Part shown: positions 35,531-44,363 of the stretch, one piece after another
How positions within the stretch are numbered: the stretch's first letter is position 1
Layout of the letters: each line of letters starts with the position of its first letter
Source: Paludibacter sp.
Lineage (GTDB): Bacteria > Bacteroidota > Bacteroidia > Bacteroidales > Paludibacteraceae
Reading direction: 5' to 3'
Assembly (NCBI GenBank): GCA_028692715.1
Contig: JAQUWU010000025.1
Span: 1 to 64,000, forward strand
DNA length: 64,000 nt
Notes under the pieces: model-generated
Database searches by the model: none
Told to the model about the DNA's origin: nothing
Seen by the model: only the letters and a program-made list of their open reading frames with translations
Translations under genes and position numbers: made by a program

Positions 35531-36469
35531 ATGTATAAGCATCTTTTCGGACCTGTTCCTTCACGTAGATTGGGTATGTCATTGGGAATTGATTTAATAC
35601 CTAAAAAAGTTTGTTCATTAAACTGTGTTTATTGCGAAGTCGGCAAAACCACTAAACTTACACTCGACAGAATGGAGTATGTGAAATACAACCAGGTAAT
35701 TGATGAATTACAGCAGTTTATGAGCAATAAACCTAAAATCGATTACATTACATTTTCAGGCTCGGGAGAACCAACGCTCAATAGCAGAATAGGCGATGTG
35801 CTGAATTTTGTTAAGACAAATTATCCTGACATAAAAACCGCTGTTTTGACAAACGGGACTTTGTTTTCTAATCCGAAATTAAGAATAGAGCTATTGCAAG
35901 CCGATGTTATTTTGCCTTCTTTGGATGCAGCAAGTCAGGCAGTATTTGAAAAAATTGATCGTCCAAATTCAAACTTGAAAATAGAAACTTATATTCAGGG
36001 ATTAATTGATTTACGAAAAGAATACAAAGGAAAAATCTGGCTTGAAATATTCTTATTGAAGGATTATAACGATTCAAAAGAAGAATTGGATTTGCTTAAA
36101 AAAGCCATCCTGAGAATTAACCCCGACAGTATTCAATTAAACACGCTCGACCGTCCCGGAACTATTGATGGCTTAGTTCCTTTATCAAAAAGTGAATTGC
36201 AGGAAATAGTTGATGATTGGAATCTGCCAAATGTTGAGATTATTGCAGCGGCTCAGGAACGAACAACTATTGAATCCTATAGTGGAGACATTGAAACGGC
36301 TATTTTAGAAACCATAGCCCGTCGCCCTTGTACACTGGATGATTTACATGACTTTTTGGGTGTTCATGTGAATGAAATAAACAAATATTTAGGGCCATTA
36401 GAAGCTAAGAATAAAATAAAAACAATTCAGCTTGAGCGTGGTGTTTTCTATGAGTTAAAACAGAAATAA
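35531..36469 (+). CDS. radical SAM protein with C-terminal winged helix
   Basis: The 312-residue protein opens LFGPVPSRRLGMSLGIDLIP and has the radical SAM cysteines in CSLNCVYC (residues about 28-35), then FSGSGEPTLNS (the GGEPT-like block). The last 60 residues look like a winged helix (CTLDDLHDFLGVHVNEINKYL). Close family members are annotated only as radical SAM proteins. It is 55 bp upstream of a membrane exporter gene, so the two may be cotranscribed. The reaction is unknown. Confidence 0.88.
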   Translation: MYKHLFGPVPSRRLGMSLGIDLIPKKVCSLNCVYCEVGKTTKLTLDRMEYVKYNQVIDELQQFMSNKPKIDYITFSGSGEPTLNSRIGDVLNFVKTNYPDIKTAVLTNGTLFSNPKLRIELLQADVILPSLDAASQAVFEKIDRPNSNLKIETYIQGLIDLRKEYKGKIWLEIFLLKDYNDSKEELDLLKKAILRINPDSIQLNTLDRPGTIDGLVPLSKSELQEIVDDWNLPNVEIIAAAQERTTIESYSGDIETAILETIARRPCTLDDLHDFLGVHVNEINKYLGPLEAKNKIKTIQLERGVFYELKQK

Positions 36470-36524
36470 TTTTACATTTTGTACTGAATAAAATAAAGCG
36501 AAGGAGTATTAAAGTTTAGGAATT

Positions 36525-37553
36525 ATGGAAGCAATTTATCAACTGTTTTTAAAATCCGTCATGATATCGGGCTTTGTGTTTATCATGATGCTGGTGATTG
36601 AATATATAAACGTTCAATCGAAAGGAATTTGGCAAAAACATCTCACAGCGAACAAATGGAAACAGTATCTAATTGCCGGATTATTAGGAGCAGTCCCCGG
36701 ATGTCTGGGAGCATTCACCGTTGTGACCCTGTTCACACACCGATTGGTTTCTTTTGGCGCCTTGGTTACAACTATGATTGCAACAAGTGGCGATGAAGCT
36801 TTTATTATGTTTGCCATGTTTCCTAAAAAAGCAATATTCCTTACCCTTATCATTTTCGTTGTGGGGGTACTAGCTGGCTATCTTACCGATAAATTTTATA
36901 AACCCAAGGGAATATTGAAAGATATAGCTGATCATAACCTTCCACTTCATGATGAGCAGGATTGCAAATGTTTTGAAAAAGATAAATTCTGGCTTAATCT
37001 ATTTCATCCTTCGCTATATCGCTTGTCGGTAGCCGTTATCATTATTTCGCTTATATTGGGTGTGCTCACCGGAGTCCTTTCGGGTGAAGCCGATTTATGG
37101 ATTAAGATTACTCTGGTACTATCGTTTTCGTTTGCCCTTTTTGTAGCGGTAAGTGTTCCTGAGCATTTTCTTAAAGAGCATATTTGGAATCATATTGTCA
37201 AAAAGCATCTCCCTCGTATTTTCTTATGGATATTTGGAATCTTACTAGTCATACACTTTTTAATGATGTATATTGATGTGGAATCGTGGATATCTAATAA
37301 CATGTATGTTGTTTTGCTCATTGCTATTATAATTGGAATTATTCCCGAATCGGGTCCTCACCTTATCTTTGTCACCCTTTTTGCTTCGGGTGCCATTCCT
37401 TTTAGCATATTATTGGCAAGTTCAATATCACAAGATGGTCATGGAATGCTACCAATGCTTGCCGAATCAAAAAAAGGTTTTGTAGCCGTAAAGCTTATTA
37501 ATATGATTTTTGCCTTTATTGTTGGTACAACAGGCTTATTATTGAATTATTAA
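36525..37553 (+). CDS. ArsP_2-type putative heavy-metal (manganese/arsenic) exporter
   Basis: The 342-residue polytopic protein has about ten membrane segments, GAVPGCLGAFTVVTLFTH near residue 55, SGDEAFIMFAMFP, and the repeated block IIGIIPESGPHLIF near residue 268, which are features of the ArsP_2 family also labelled putative manganese transporter. A cytoplasmic loop at about 140-155 is rich in His, Asp and Cys (HDEQDCKCF) and may sense or bind metal. Export of a divalent metal or organo-metal is inferred from the family only. Confidence 0.8.
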   Translation: MEAIYQLFLKSVMISGFVFIMMLVIEYINVQSKGIWQKHLTANKWKQYLIAGLLGAVPGCLGAFTVVTLFTHRLVSFGALVTTMIATSGDEAFIMFAMFPKKAIFLTLIIFVVGVLAGYLTDKFYKPKGILKDIADHNLPLHDEQDCKCFEKDKFWLNLFHPSLYRLSVAVIIISLILGVLTGVLSGEADLWIKITLVLSFSFALFVAVSVPEHFLKEHIWNHIVKKHLPRIFLWIFGILLVIHFLMMYIDVESWISNNMYVVLLIAIIIGIIPESGPHLIFVTLFASGAIPFSILLASSISQDGHGMLPMLAESKKGFVAVKLINMIFAFIVGTTGLLLNY

Positions 37554-37827
37554 ATCAATTTTGCAACTTAAAAAATTGTATTATTTATAACTGAATCTAT
37601 ATTTTGACAGTAATTATTGTCTTAAATTTTGAATAGATAAGATGAAGTATTTAATTCCTATCGCAGTGTAGAACCTTTGTTGCGGAATGCAGCGAAGGTT
37701 TGGAGTCTCGAATGGAAATCGGTATAATTTGGTCATTATGAGCTATGAAACCTAAACTGTATTTCTGCCGACAAACAGTTAACATCCGAAAATAACAGAC
37801 AAATAATAGAATTTTTTGGAAAATAAT
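37554..37827. other. intergenic region without recognised gene
   Basis: The gap between the exporter and the Fur-family gene holds a short imperfect stem, ACCTTTGTTGC paired with GCAGCGAAGGT (about 37673-37700). I see no gene and no other repeat here. The promoter of the downstream gene begins at 37828. Confidence 0.35.
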
Positions 37828-37858
37828 TTTGGAAATTGAAAATAATTAATTACATTTG
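37828..37858 (+). promoter_or_regulatory. promoter of the Fur-family gene
   Basis: TTTG at 37828-37831 and TACATTTG at 37851-37858 are 19 bp apart, an exact fit to the Bacteroidota primary promoter. The start codon is about 38 bp downstream. The spacer is AT-rich (GAAATTGAAAATAATTAAT), the kind of sequence a Fur or PerR dimer could bind. Confidence 0.75.
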
Positions 37859-37896
37859 TTCTCAGAGGAGAATGATTCCTATTAAAGAGAAATTCA

Positions 37897-38322
37897 ATGA
37901 ACATTACAATTGAAGATATTAGAAAAAAAATATTAGAAAAAGGGTTAAAGATAACTCCTCAACGAACAATAATTCTTGAAGCTATCTGGAAATTGGAAAA
38001 TCATCCTACTGCTGATAGGATTATCGAATTTATTCGAGAAACTCATCCAAATATCGCAACAGGCACAGTATACAAAGTGCTGGAAACATTGGTTGAAAAT
38101 GGCTTAATTAAAAAGGTTAAAACGGATAAGGATGTTATGAGATATGATGGAATAATTGAAAAACATCACCATTTATATTGTTCTGAGTGTGATTTAATTG
38201 AAGATTATAAAGATGAGGAATTAGACGTATTACTTAAGAAACATTTTAAAAACAAAAAAATCGACGGTTTTGAAATACAAGATATTGTTCTTCAAATAAG
38301 AGGAACATTTGATAAATGCTAA
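37897..38322 (+). CDS. Fur family transcriptional regulator, PerR-like
   Basis: The 141-residue protein has a winged helix with GLKITPQRTIILEAIW and ATGTVYKVLETLVENGLI, followed by the dimer domain with HHHLYCSECDLIEDY, which supplies metal-site His and one CxxC. The usual second CxxC near the C-terminus is reduced to a single Cys (GTFDKC), so the structural zinc site may be altered. Genes for DPSL and peroxiredoxin follow on the same strand within 30 bp of each other, and this fits a peroxide-responsive PerR role. Confidence 0.88.
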   Translation: MNITIEDIRKKILEKGLKITPQRTIILEAIWKLENHPTADRIIEFIRETHPNIATGTVYKVLETLVENGLIKKVKTDKDVMRYDGIIEKHHHLYCSECDLIEDYKDEELDVLLKKHFKNKKIDGFEIQDIVLQIRGTFDKC

Positions 38323-38347
38323 TTAATTACATTAAAACTACTGTAAA

Positions 38348-38860
38348 ATGGGAAAACAAGGAATTAAAATTTTATCGGTTGATGTAGATGAACTTTTGAA
38401 AATGCTAAATGCTGCTCTCTCGGAAGAATGGCTTGCATATTATCAGTATTGGATTGGAGCAAGATTAATGGAAGGTCCAATGAGGAGCGAAGTAGAGCCT
38501 GAATTATTATTGCATGCTGACCAGGAATTAGGGCATGCTTTATTGGTTGTAAACAGGATAATTCAATTGGGTGGTACTCCCGTAATAAATCCAATTGACT
38601 GGATAAAATTATCTCGTTGTTCGTATGACGAACCGGCTGACCCCTATATTGAAGTGATTTTAGAACAAAATTTAAAAGGGGAAAGATGTGCCATTCAAAG
38701 GTATCAGGAAATTGCAGATTTCACGGAAGGCAAAGATCATTCAACACATCAAATGGCTGTTCAAATCCTTAATGAAGAACTTGAACATGAAAATGATATA
38801 GAAGATTGGTTAAATGATATTTCTCGTATGAAAGAAGAATGGAAAAAAATTAGAATGTAA
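38348..38860 (+). CDS. Dps-like thioferritin (DPSL), ferritin superfamily
   Basis: The 170-residue four-helix protein has ferritin-type iron ligands: SEEWLAYYQYW, HADQELGHA and EELEHENDIEDW. Two cysteines, C91 (SRCSYDEP) and C114 (GERCAIQRY), sit where DPSL proteins carry a cysteine pair near the ferroxidase centre, which separates them from classical Dps and bacterioferritin. DPSL cages use peroxide to oxidise and store iron and protect anaerobes from oxygen. The gene is 25 bp after the PerR-like regulator and 21 bp before a peroxiredoxin. Confidence 0.87.
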   Translation: MGKQGIKILSVDVDELLKMLNAALSEEWLAYYQYWIGARLMEGPMRSEVEPELLLHADQELGHALLVVNRIIQLGGTPVINPIDWIKLSRCSYDEPADPYIEVILEQNLKGERCAIQRYQEIADFTEGKDHSTHQMAVQILNEELEHENDIEDWLNDISRMKEEWKKIRM

Positions 38861-38881
38861 AACAATTTAAAAATTATTATT

Positions 38882-39598
38882 ATGGAACAAAATCAAGAAC
38901 AAGAGGTATTTAGTATGCCTAGAATTGGTGATGCAGCACCAGAATTTAAAGCTGTAACAACACAAGGTGATATTAATTTCCCGGCTGATTATAAAGGCGA
39001 TTGGGTAATTCTTTTTAGTCACCCTGCTGATTTTACCCCGGTATGTACATCGGAGTTTATGACCTTTGCTACAATGGAAGATAAATTTGCAGAAGCAAAC
39101 TGTAAACTTGTAGGTCTTTCAATAGATGGATTGTACAGTCATATTGCATGGTTGCGTACCATCAAAGAAAAAATAGAGTACAAAGGGATGAAAAATGTGG
39201 AAGTAAACTTCCCATTGATTGAAGATATTACCATGAATGTAGCCAAAAAGTATGGTATGATTCAACCCAACGAAGATACTACTAAGGCAGTTCGTGCAGT
39301 ATTTTTTATCGATCCAAAAGGTATAATTCGTGCCATTATTTATTATCCACTAAGTTTGGGTAGAAACTTTGATGAATTGTACAGAGTAATTATAGCACTT
39401 CAAGCTGCTGATGAATTTGGAGTTGCAACACCTGCCGATTGGCGTCCGGGCGATGATGTAATTGTTGGACCAGCGGGTTCGTGTGGTGCTGCTAAGGGTA
39501 GATTAGAAGATAGTGAACTAGACTGTAAAGATTGGTTCTTCTGTACTAAAAAATTGGATAAGGACACCGTTTTAAAAAAAATACTCAAGAAGAAATAA
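38882..39598 (+). CDS. 1-Cys (Prx6-type) peroxiredoxin
   Basis: The 238-residue protein has the peroxidatic cysteine C55 in HPADFTPVCTSEF, the Prx6 pattern, and the extended C-terminal domain of that class (about residues 165-238), with three further cysteines near the end (GSCGAAKG, LDCKDWFFC). It reduces peroxides in the cytoplasm. DPSL and the PerR-like regulator are upstream, so a peroxide-induced operon is likely. Confidence 0.93.
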   Translation: MEQNQEQEVFSMPRIGDAAPEFKAVTTQGDINFPADYKGDWVILFSHPADFTPVCTSEFMTFATMEDKFAEANCKLVGLSIDGLYSHIAWLRTIKEKIEYKGMKNVEVNFPLIEDITMNVAKKYGMIQPNEDTTKAVRAVFFIDPKGIIRAIIYYPLSLGRNFDELYRVIIALQAADEFGVATPADWRPGDDVIVGPAGSCGAAKGRLEDSELDCKDWFFCTKKLDKDTVLKKILKKK

Positions 39599-39632
39599 AT
39601 GAACGAAACATGAACATTGTTTCTTAAAACAG

Positions 39633-39669
39633 GCGGGTTTCAGGTTTATCAAAACTTGTAACCCGCTTT
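39633..39669 (+). terminator. hairpin after the Prx6-type gene
   Basis: GCGGGTT and AACCCGC arms with additional internal pairing (AGGTTT with AAACTT), followed by TTTA. It lies 35 bp past the stop codon and is a probable end of the oxidative-stress transcript. Confidence 0.65.
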
Positions 39670-39855
39670 AATGTTCGGGTAATTTGCCACTACTCATACT
39701 ATAAAAAGATTGACTAATGTCGCTAGCGACTGAATGTTAAGTTACTGAATATGTATAATATATGTGGCAGCTAATTAGTGATATAAAATTTCAGAAGTAC
39801 CAATAAATTGACACAAGATAAAAAAGAACAATCATCGAATAAAAAAGGAAACAAA

Positions 39856-40299
39856 ATGACTAAAATTGGAATTATCATTTGTGGACGTTACGTAAACTGC
39901 GGCGGAGGCAAATGTCTTAGAGCTTTAAAAGAACATGTTGGCGGATTTGCTAAATATCCAAAAGAAGAAAATTTGGAACTGGTTGGATTCTCAAATTGTG
40001 GCGGTTGCCCTGGAGGGAATATTGAATACGTACCTGAAGAGATGATTAAGAATGGAGCAGAAGTCATTCATTTTGCCACTGGAATGGTTGTCGGATATCC
40101 TCCATGTCCATACATTCAACAATTTAAAGAGTTTGTTGAGACACGTTATAAAATTCCAGTTATAATAGGGACGCACCCCATACCATTGAAATATTATAGT
40201 ACACATAACAAACTCTCTAGCTGGAAAACAATGAAAATGGATGAGATTTGCAAGCCATTGATGCTTGAGGATAAAAAAATTATGGAATCCTATAATTAG
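39856..40299 (+). CDS. CGGC domain protein
   Basis: I start the gene at the ATG preceded by AAGGA, giving 147 residues; a TTG 48 bp upstream is a weaker alternative. The protein has ICGRYVNCGGGKCLRAL at the N-terminus and SNCGGCPGGNIEYVPEEM in the middle, then GYPPCPYI: this is the CGGC (PF08821-type) metal-binding family. The cysteines could bind an iron-sulfur cluster or another metal. The function of the family is unknown. It follows the peroxide-defence genes after a terminator. Confidence 0.82.
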   Translation: MTKIGIIICGRYVNCGGGKCLRALKEHVGGFAKYPKEENLELVGFSNCGGCPGGNIEYVPEEMIKNGAEVIHFATGMVVGYPPCPYIQQFKEFVETRYKIPVIIGTHPIPLKYYSTHNKLSSWKTMKMDEICKPLMLEDKKIMESYN

Positions 40300-40392
40300 A
40301 GACGGCTGTTTATTCGTTGATATTTTTAAGTTATAAAAATGAGTATCCATTATAAACAAATCCGGCACTCTATTGTCGATTAAGGAATTATT

Positions 40393-40425
40393 AGACCTGT
40401 CAGGTTTTGAAAGCCTGTCAGGTCT
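40393..40425. terminator. bidirectional hairpin between CGGC and oxidoreductase genes
   Basis: AGACCTGTCAGG and CCTGTCAGGTCT form a 12-bp stem with one central mismatch and a 9-base loop. It lies between two convergent genes and probably terminates both. Confidence 0.6.
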
Positions 40426-40438
40426 TGTTGCTCTAAAA

Positions 40439-41380
40439 TTAGATATTTACCACTATTTTCCCCACAGTTCTGCCCGATTCCAACTCTAAATGTGCTGCGC
40501 CCATTTCACTAAAAGCAAAAGTTTTAGATATATGTGCTTTTACTGCTCCGCTTTCCAAAAGTGCTTTCAATGTATTCATGTCTACACCGTTGGACTGAAC
40601 CATAAATGGCAATACAGTTACATCCTTTTTGTCGGCAGCTTCTTTTAAATCGGCAGCTACGTCGAATATTGCAAGGGATACAATTTGACCGCCATCTTTC
40701 ATTACTTTTACTGTATCAAGAAGTACATCGTAGCCCATCGAATCTAAAACAAAGTCGATATTGCTTAGCACTTCATCAAATTTTTGTGTACGATAATCAA
40801 TATGCTCATCGGCTCCCAGTGACATTACAAAATCACGGTTTTTGGCCGAAGAAGTCGTAATTACATAAGCGCCCATGCTTTTTGCAATTTGAATCGCATA
40901 ATGTCCCACGCCGCCTGAACCAGCTTGAATCAATACACGGTCGTTTTTCTTTACTTTTCCCTGTAAGACTTGCAAGGCAGTTAATGCTGCTAATGTTGTG
41001 GCTGCGGCTTCTTCAAACGAAACATTGGTTGACATTTTTGCCAAATGGTTTTCTGATGCGGCTACATATTCAGCATAAGCATCTCCTGCACCCGGGAAAT
41101 TGATCATTCCAAAAACCCGATCGCCTATGGCAAATTGTGAAACTTCGTCTCCAATAGCTGCAACGACTCCTGCAATATCCCAGCCTAAAATTATTGGACG
41201 TTTTGAACCGTAAAGTATTCTAATAACATCTTCGGAACTTCTTAATTTATAATCTACCGGATTTACACTAATGGCTTTTACTTCAACCAATACTTGATTT
41301 GCTTTAATGGTTGGTTGAGCTATTTCTTGCATCACAAGATTCTCAACACTGCCTGCTTTTTCTAAAATAATTGCTTTCAT
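40439..41380 (-). CDS. NADP-dependent quinone/zeta-crystallin-like oxidoreductase (MDR family)
   Basis: Starting at the internal ATG, where MKAIILEKAGSVE resembles family N-termini, the protein has 313 residues. The GroES-like domain is followed by a Rossmann domain with AGSGGVGHYAIQIAKSMGA, the NADPH loop. There are no structural zinc cysteines, as expected for the quinone reductase branch. An earlier ATG at 41413 is only about 10 bp from the predicted transcription start and is less likely. The divergent HxlR gene probably regulates it. Confidence 0.9.
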   Translation of the reverse strand: MKAIILEKAGSVENLVMQEIAQPTIKANQVLVEVKAISVNPVDYKLRSSEDVIRILYGSKRPIILGWDIAGVVAAIGDEVSQFAIGDRVFGMINFPGAGDAYAEYVAASENHLAKMSTNVSFEEAAATTLAALTALQVLQGKVKKNDRVLIQAGSGGVGHYAIQIAKSMGAYVITTSSAKNRDFVMSLGADEHIDYRTQKFDEVLSNIDFVLDSMGYDVLLDTVKVMKDGGQIVSLAIFDVAADLKEAADKKDVTVLPFMVQSNGVDMNTLKALLESGAVKAHISKTFAFSEMGAAHLELESGRTVGKIVVNI

Positions 41381-41427
41381 TTGTATTTTTTGTTTTAATA
41401 TATTTGTATTCATTTGTTTTATTACGA

Positions 41428-41458
41428 CAAAAGTAGTACGTTTGTATCGTTATAACAA
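41428..41458 (-). promoter_or_regulatory. promoter of the oxidoreductase gene
   Basis: On the minus strand TTG (complement of 41456-41458) and TACTTTTG (complement of 41428-41435) are 20 bp apart, matching the Bacteroidota consensus. GTAC appears on both sides of the -7 region. Confidence 0.65.
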
Positions 41459-41478
41459 GTACATACTAAAAAGATATA

Positions 41479-41498
41479 TAGTAACTAAAAAGTTACTA
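41479..41498. promoter_or_regulatory. palindromic operator between the HxlR and oxidoreductase genes
   Basis: TAGTAACT-AAAA-AGTTACTA is a perfect 8-bp inverted repeat with a 4-bp centre, in the gap between the divergent genes. Size and location suit an HxlR-family dimer that controls both directions. Confidence 0.65.
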
Positions 41499-41541
41499 AT
41501 GTTGATAATGTGATATATAAACTGTATATAATTTTTATATT

Positions 41542-41877
41542 ATGGCAAAAAAAGAATTGGGTGCACCGATTTGTTCAATAGATTATGCATTCAGAAGGAT
41601 AGGTGGAAAATACAAAGCACGTATTTTGTGGTATATACAAAATGAAGATAATGTGCTTCGATATGGTGAATTGATGAAGATGTTGCAAAATATTACATCA
41701 AAAATGCTCACACAAACTTTGCGTGAGTTGGAAGATGACCAACTTATATCCAGAAAAGTTTATCCCGAAGTTCCACCCAAAGTTGAATATTCTTTGACAG
41801 ATACGGGACTGGAGTTGATTCCATTTATTGATCATTTGGGTTCTTGGGGGCGAAAACAAATGGAGTTGGGAAAATGA
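41542..41877 (+). CDS. HxlR family transcriptional regulator
   Basis: The 111-residue winged-helix protein of the HxlR/MarR-like group has FRRIGGKYKARILWYI, LRYGELMKMLQNITSKMLTQTLRELEDDQLI (recognition helix) and YSLTDTGLELIPF. It has one N-terminal cysteine (APICSIDYAF), at the position used for quinone or electrophile sensing in several relatives. Divergent from an NADPH quinone-type reductase, it probably responds to quinones or reactive aldehydes. Confidence 0.92.
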   Translation: MAKKELGAPICSIDYAFRRIGGKYKARILWYIQNEDNVLRYGELMKMLQNITSKMLTQTLRELEDDQLISRKVYPEVPPKVEYSLTDTGLELIPFIDHLGSWGRKQMELGK

Positions 41878-41928
41878 TTTTCAATTAATGTACTGTACAG
41901 CTTCTTTTTGTAAAATAGTAATTTTTTT

Positions 41929-42759
41929 ATGATACAAGATATTCATCCACATAGTTTTAATAATAAATTTGTTGTGACTAGCGGAATCCGGGAAAATGAT
42001 TATGTTTTCCATTTTATTGATAACTCTTTGTTGTTAAAGCAAGAGGACGATATTTTTTTAATTCCTATCAAAAAAGATTTAAAAAGATTGAGTGACGATG
42101 GGATTTTTTTGTTTGAGTTCAATAATATCAATTGCTTTCTGGTTTGGGAGTGCGTAATCCCGGAGAACAGTATGCTTGTTTATAATGAGATCAGTTTTCT
42201 TCGTAACCAAACGCAAAAGGAACTGGATTGGGTTACCTCTGTTGCTTTTCAGTTGAAGAATTGGTACGAGCAAAATAGGTTTTGTGGACGATGCGGTTCA
42301 GCAACCCAGCTTAAAAGTGATGAACGAGCCATTGTTTGCCCAAATTGTCACAAAGTGCTATTCCCTTCTATATCACCAGCCATAATAGTTGCAATTCGCA
42401 ACAAAGACAAAATTTTGATGGCTCGTAATGCACATTTTAAAAATGGTTTCTACTCATTAGTAGCTGGTTATGTTGATGCTGGCGAAACAGTAGAAGATGC
42501 CGTTCGCCGCGAAGTAAAAGAAGAAGTTGGTTTGGAAATAAAAAACATACGCTATTACAAAAGCCAACCCTGGCCATTTTCAAGCTCCATGATGATCGGT
42601 TTTATTGCCGATGTTGAAGATCTACATCAAAATATTTGCATTGACAATGTTGAAATAGTTGAAGCTGATTGGTATTCGCGTGAAAATTTGCCCACTTACC
42701 CTCCCAGCCGTAGCATTGCAGGTGAAATGATTGAGAAATTTATAGCAGGTGAACTGTGA
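41929..42759 (+). CDS. nudC: NAD(H) diphosphatase / NAD-cap RNA hydrolase
   Basis: The 276-residue protein has the zinc ribbon CGRCG and CPNCH (residues about 117-145), a complete Nudix box from G184 region (GYVDAGETVEDAV, then REVKEEVGL) and the NudC signature SQPWPFSSSMMIGF. It cleaves NADH into NMNH and AMP and can remove NAD caps from RNA 5' ends. The N-terminal part is family-like in length. The start codon is 51 bp after the HxlR stop. Confidence 0.93.
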   Translation: MIQDIHPHSFNNKFVVTSGIRENDYVFHFIDNSLLLKQEDDIFLIPIKKDLKRLSDDGIFLFEFNNINCFLVWECVIPENSMLVYNEISFLRNQTQKELDWVTSVAFQLKNWYEQNRFCGRCGSATQLKSDERAIVCPNCHKVLFPSISPAIIVAIRNKDKILMARNAHFKNGFYSLVAGYVDAGETVEDAVRREVKEEVGLEIKNIRYYKSQPWPFSSSMMIGFIADVEDLHQNICIDNVEIVEADWYSRENLPTYPPSRSIAGEMIEKFIAGEL

Positions 42760-42812
42760 AATAGCTGTAATTCGTTAATGATGTTTCGAGTTTTACCAAC
42801 TGCGTAAAAACA

Positions 42813-42850
42813 AAACTGCCACTGAGATTAATAAATCTCAATGGCAGTGT
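42813..42850. terminator. strong bidirectional hairpin
   Basis: ACTGCCACTGAGATT and AATCTCAATGGCAGT arms (14 of 15 paired) around an AATA loop between convergent genes nudC and the secreted unknown. Confidence 0.7.
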
Positions 42851-42882
42851 ATTATTTGCTAGATTTAAAAATGAAAATCAAA

Positions 42883-43872
42883 TTATTTTGAATGAATTAT
42901 TTCATCAAGGTCATAAAGAACTGGAGGAAATGGTGCTTTTTTAAAAAGGTCAATGGCATTTTTATCGGCAGTAATTCCATTTTTATAAACTTGTAATACA
43001 TTAGGGTATTCTTTAACCCAAGTATTACCTGGTTCTAGGTTTGCTATTGTTGAGGCGATGGCTGTGTATTCTAATACAAAGCCTTCTTTGGTGAGGTTTA
43101 TCATTAATATATAACAAAAGTCAGGCTCCCAGGCATCCGACACAAAATGAAACTCAGGTTTTCCTATGGTGCGTCTTAAAATATTTTCATTTTTCTCCCA
43201 GACACCTTGTAATTTTCCATTGTCATTACGAAGGAGCCAAGTACCAGCTCTCAAACCAGTCCATCCGCCAGTAGCAACCATTTGTATAGGATAAGCTTTG
43301 GGTTCACTCTTTTTAAATTTACTACCAAAAGTGCCTAAAACAGCTTTAAGTTCTCTCACTTCGCGGGTAAATTTCCAAATAGCGTCTATCACTTTTAGGC
43401 TGTCTTTTAAAGGTAGTATTTCAAGACGTATTACAGATTTTGTTGCATATTCGTATTTCCCATCTGCTTTGGTAGGACTGTTGTACAAGTCTTCAAAATC
43501 AGGTCGGAGTATGTAGCTTTTGTCTGGCGAAGTAAAAAACTGCATGGTCACATTTTTGTTGGGTTTGTACCATGTTTTTTTCTTTGTTTTGGCGAGTTCA
43601 GTAAATCCTTGTTTAGTAAGTTCTTTTACACAGTCATCTTGCGAAATTCCTGTTAAATCGCGCATGTGCGCCAAGGAATTATCGGCCATTTTGTTCAGGG
43701 GCTTTCCTGGTGCATAACAGTAGTAAGTGCCTGGACCCCAGTATTTGTTAGTGCGGGAATAAAGCATTTTTTCTGCATTAGAGACTTCGTTTGCGGTTTT
43801 TTTGCCTTGTGCCCATGATGGAGCACAAATAATTACCAGTGAAACAACGACGATAATTAGTTTTTTTTTCAT
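42883..43872 (-). CDS. secreted protein of unknown function
   Basis: I do not recognise this 329-residue protein. It has a clean signal peptide (IIVVVSLVIICAPSWAQG, residues about 5-23), then a soluble, lysine-rich mixed region with several Tyr/Trp (YWGPGTYYCYAP, TGGWTGLRAGTWLLRN) and no repeats, membrane anchor or sorting domain. It is probably periplasmic or released. The gene stands alone, with 490 bp upstream to the guaB-type gene. Confidence 0.7.
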   Translation of the reverse strand: MKKKLIIVVVSLVIICAPSWAQGKKTANEVSNAEKMLYSRTNKYWGPGTYYCYAPGKPLNKMADNSLAHMRDLTGISQDDCVKELTKQGFTELAKTKKKTWYKPNKNVTMQFFTSPDKSYILRPDFEDLYNSPTKADGKYEYATKSVIRLEILPLKDSLKVIDAIWKFTREVRELKAVLGTFGSKFKKSEPKAYPIQMVATGGWTGLRAGTWLLRNDNGKLQGVWEKNENILRRTIGKPEFHFVSDAWEPDFCYILMINLTKEGFVLEYTAIASTIANLEPGNTWVKEYPNVLQVYKNGITADKNAIDLFKKAPFPPVLYDLDEIIHSK

Positions 43873-44274
43873 AATTTGATTTTAACTGATTTGATTGAAA
43901 TTTTTAAATTGACAAGAGAAATTTGAGCATGGCTTTTCAATAATAGCGCCATAACTTATTTGTGTTTGATCAAAGATCTTTTAATTCTTATTTCTGTATA
44001 AATAGAGGTGAAAGGATAGGATATTTGTTAATATTGAATGGGTGTTTTTCAAACGTCAAATATAATATTTTTAAAAGGACTTAGACGATATAAAATTAAG
44101 TATTTAAAAAAAACAATACTTATTATTTTGCTTTTAAGAAACAAATTTCAAATAAAAACATAAAGTATTCATTTCAGTATTCTGTAATTTATTGGAAAAT
44201 AATATCTTATGAAAACTTGACACAAAAAGGTAAGCAAAAGCCCATTTCAAAAAATTCCGGCAATAAGCAGAAAG
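43873..44274. other. intergenic region without recognised gene
   Basis: Four hundred bases of AT-rich sequence between the secreted unknown and the IMP dehydrogenase terminator. I find no supportable gene, repeat copy or promoter of the TAnnTTTG form. Confidence 0.35.
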
Positions 44275-44314
44275 AGACGAGGCTAACAAAAATTAATTTT
44301 TATCAGCCTCGTTT
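44275..44314 (-). terminator. hairpin after the IMP dehydrogenase gene
   Basis: ACGAGGCTGATAAAAATT and its near complement (about 18 bp each, three mismatches) lie 50 bp past the guaB stop codon. Confidence 0.7.
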
Positions 44315-44363
44315 AAAGTATTAAACATGTGAATTTTGTGGTTTTATCTACTATGATAACCTA

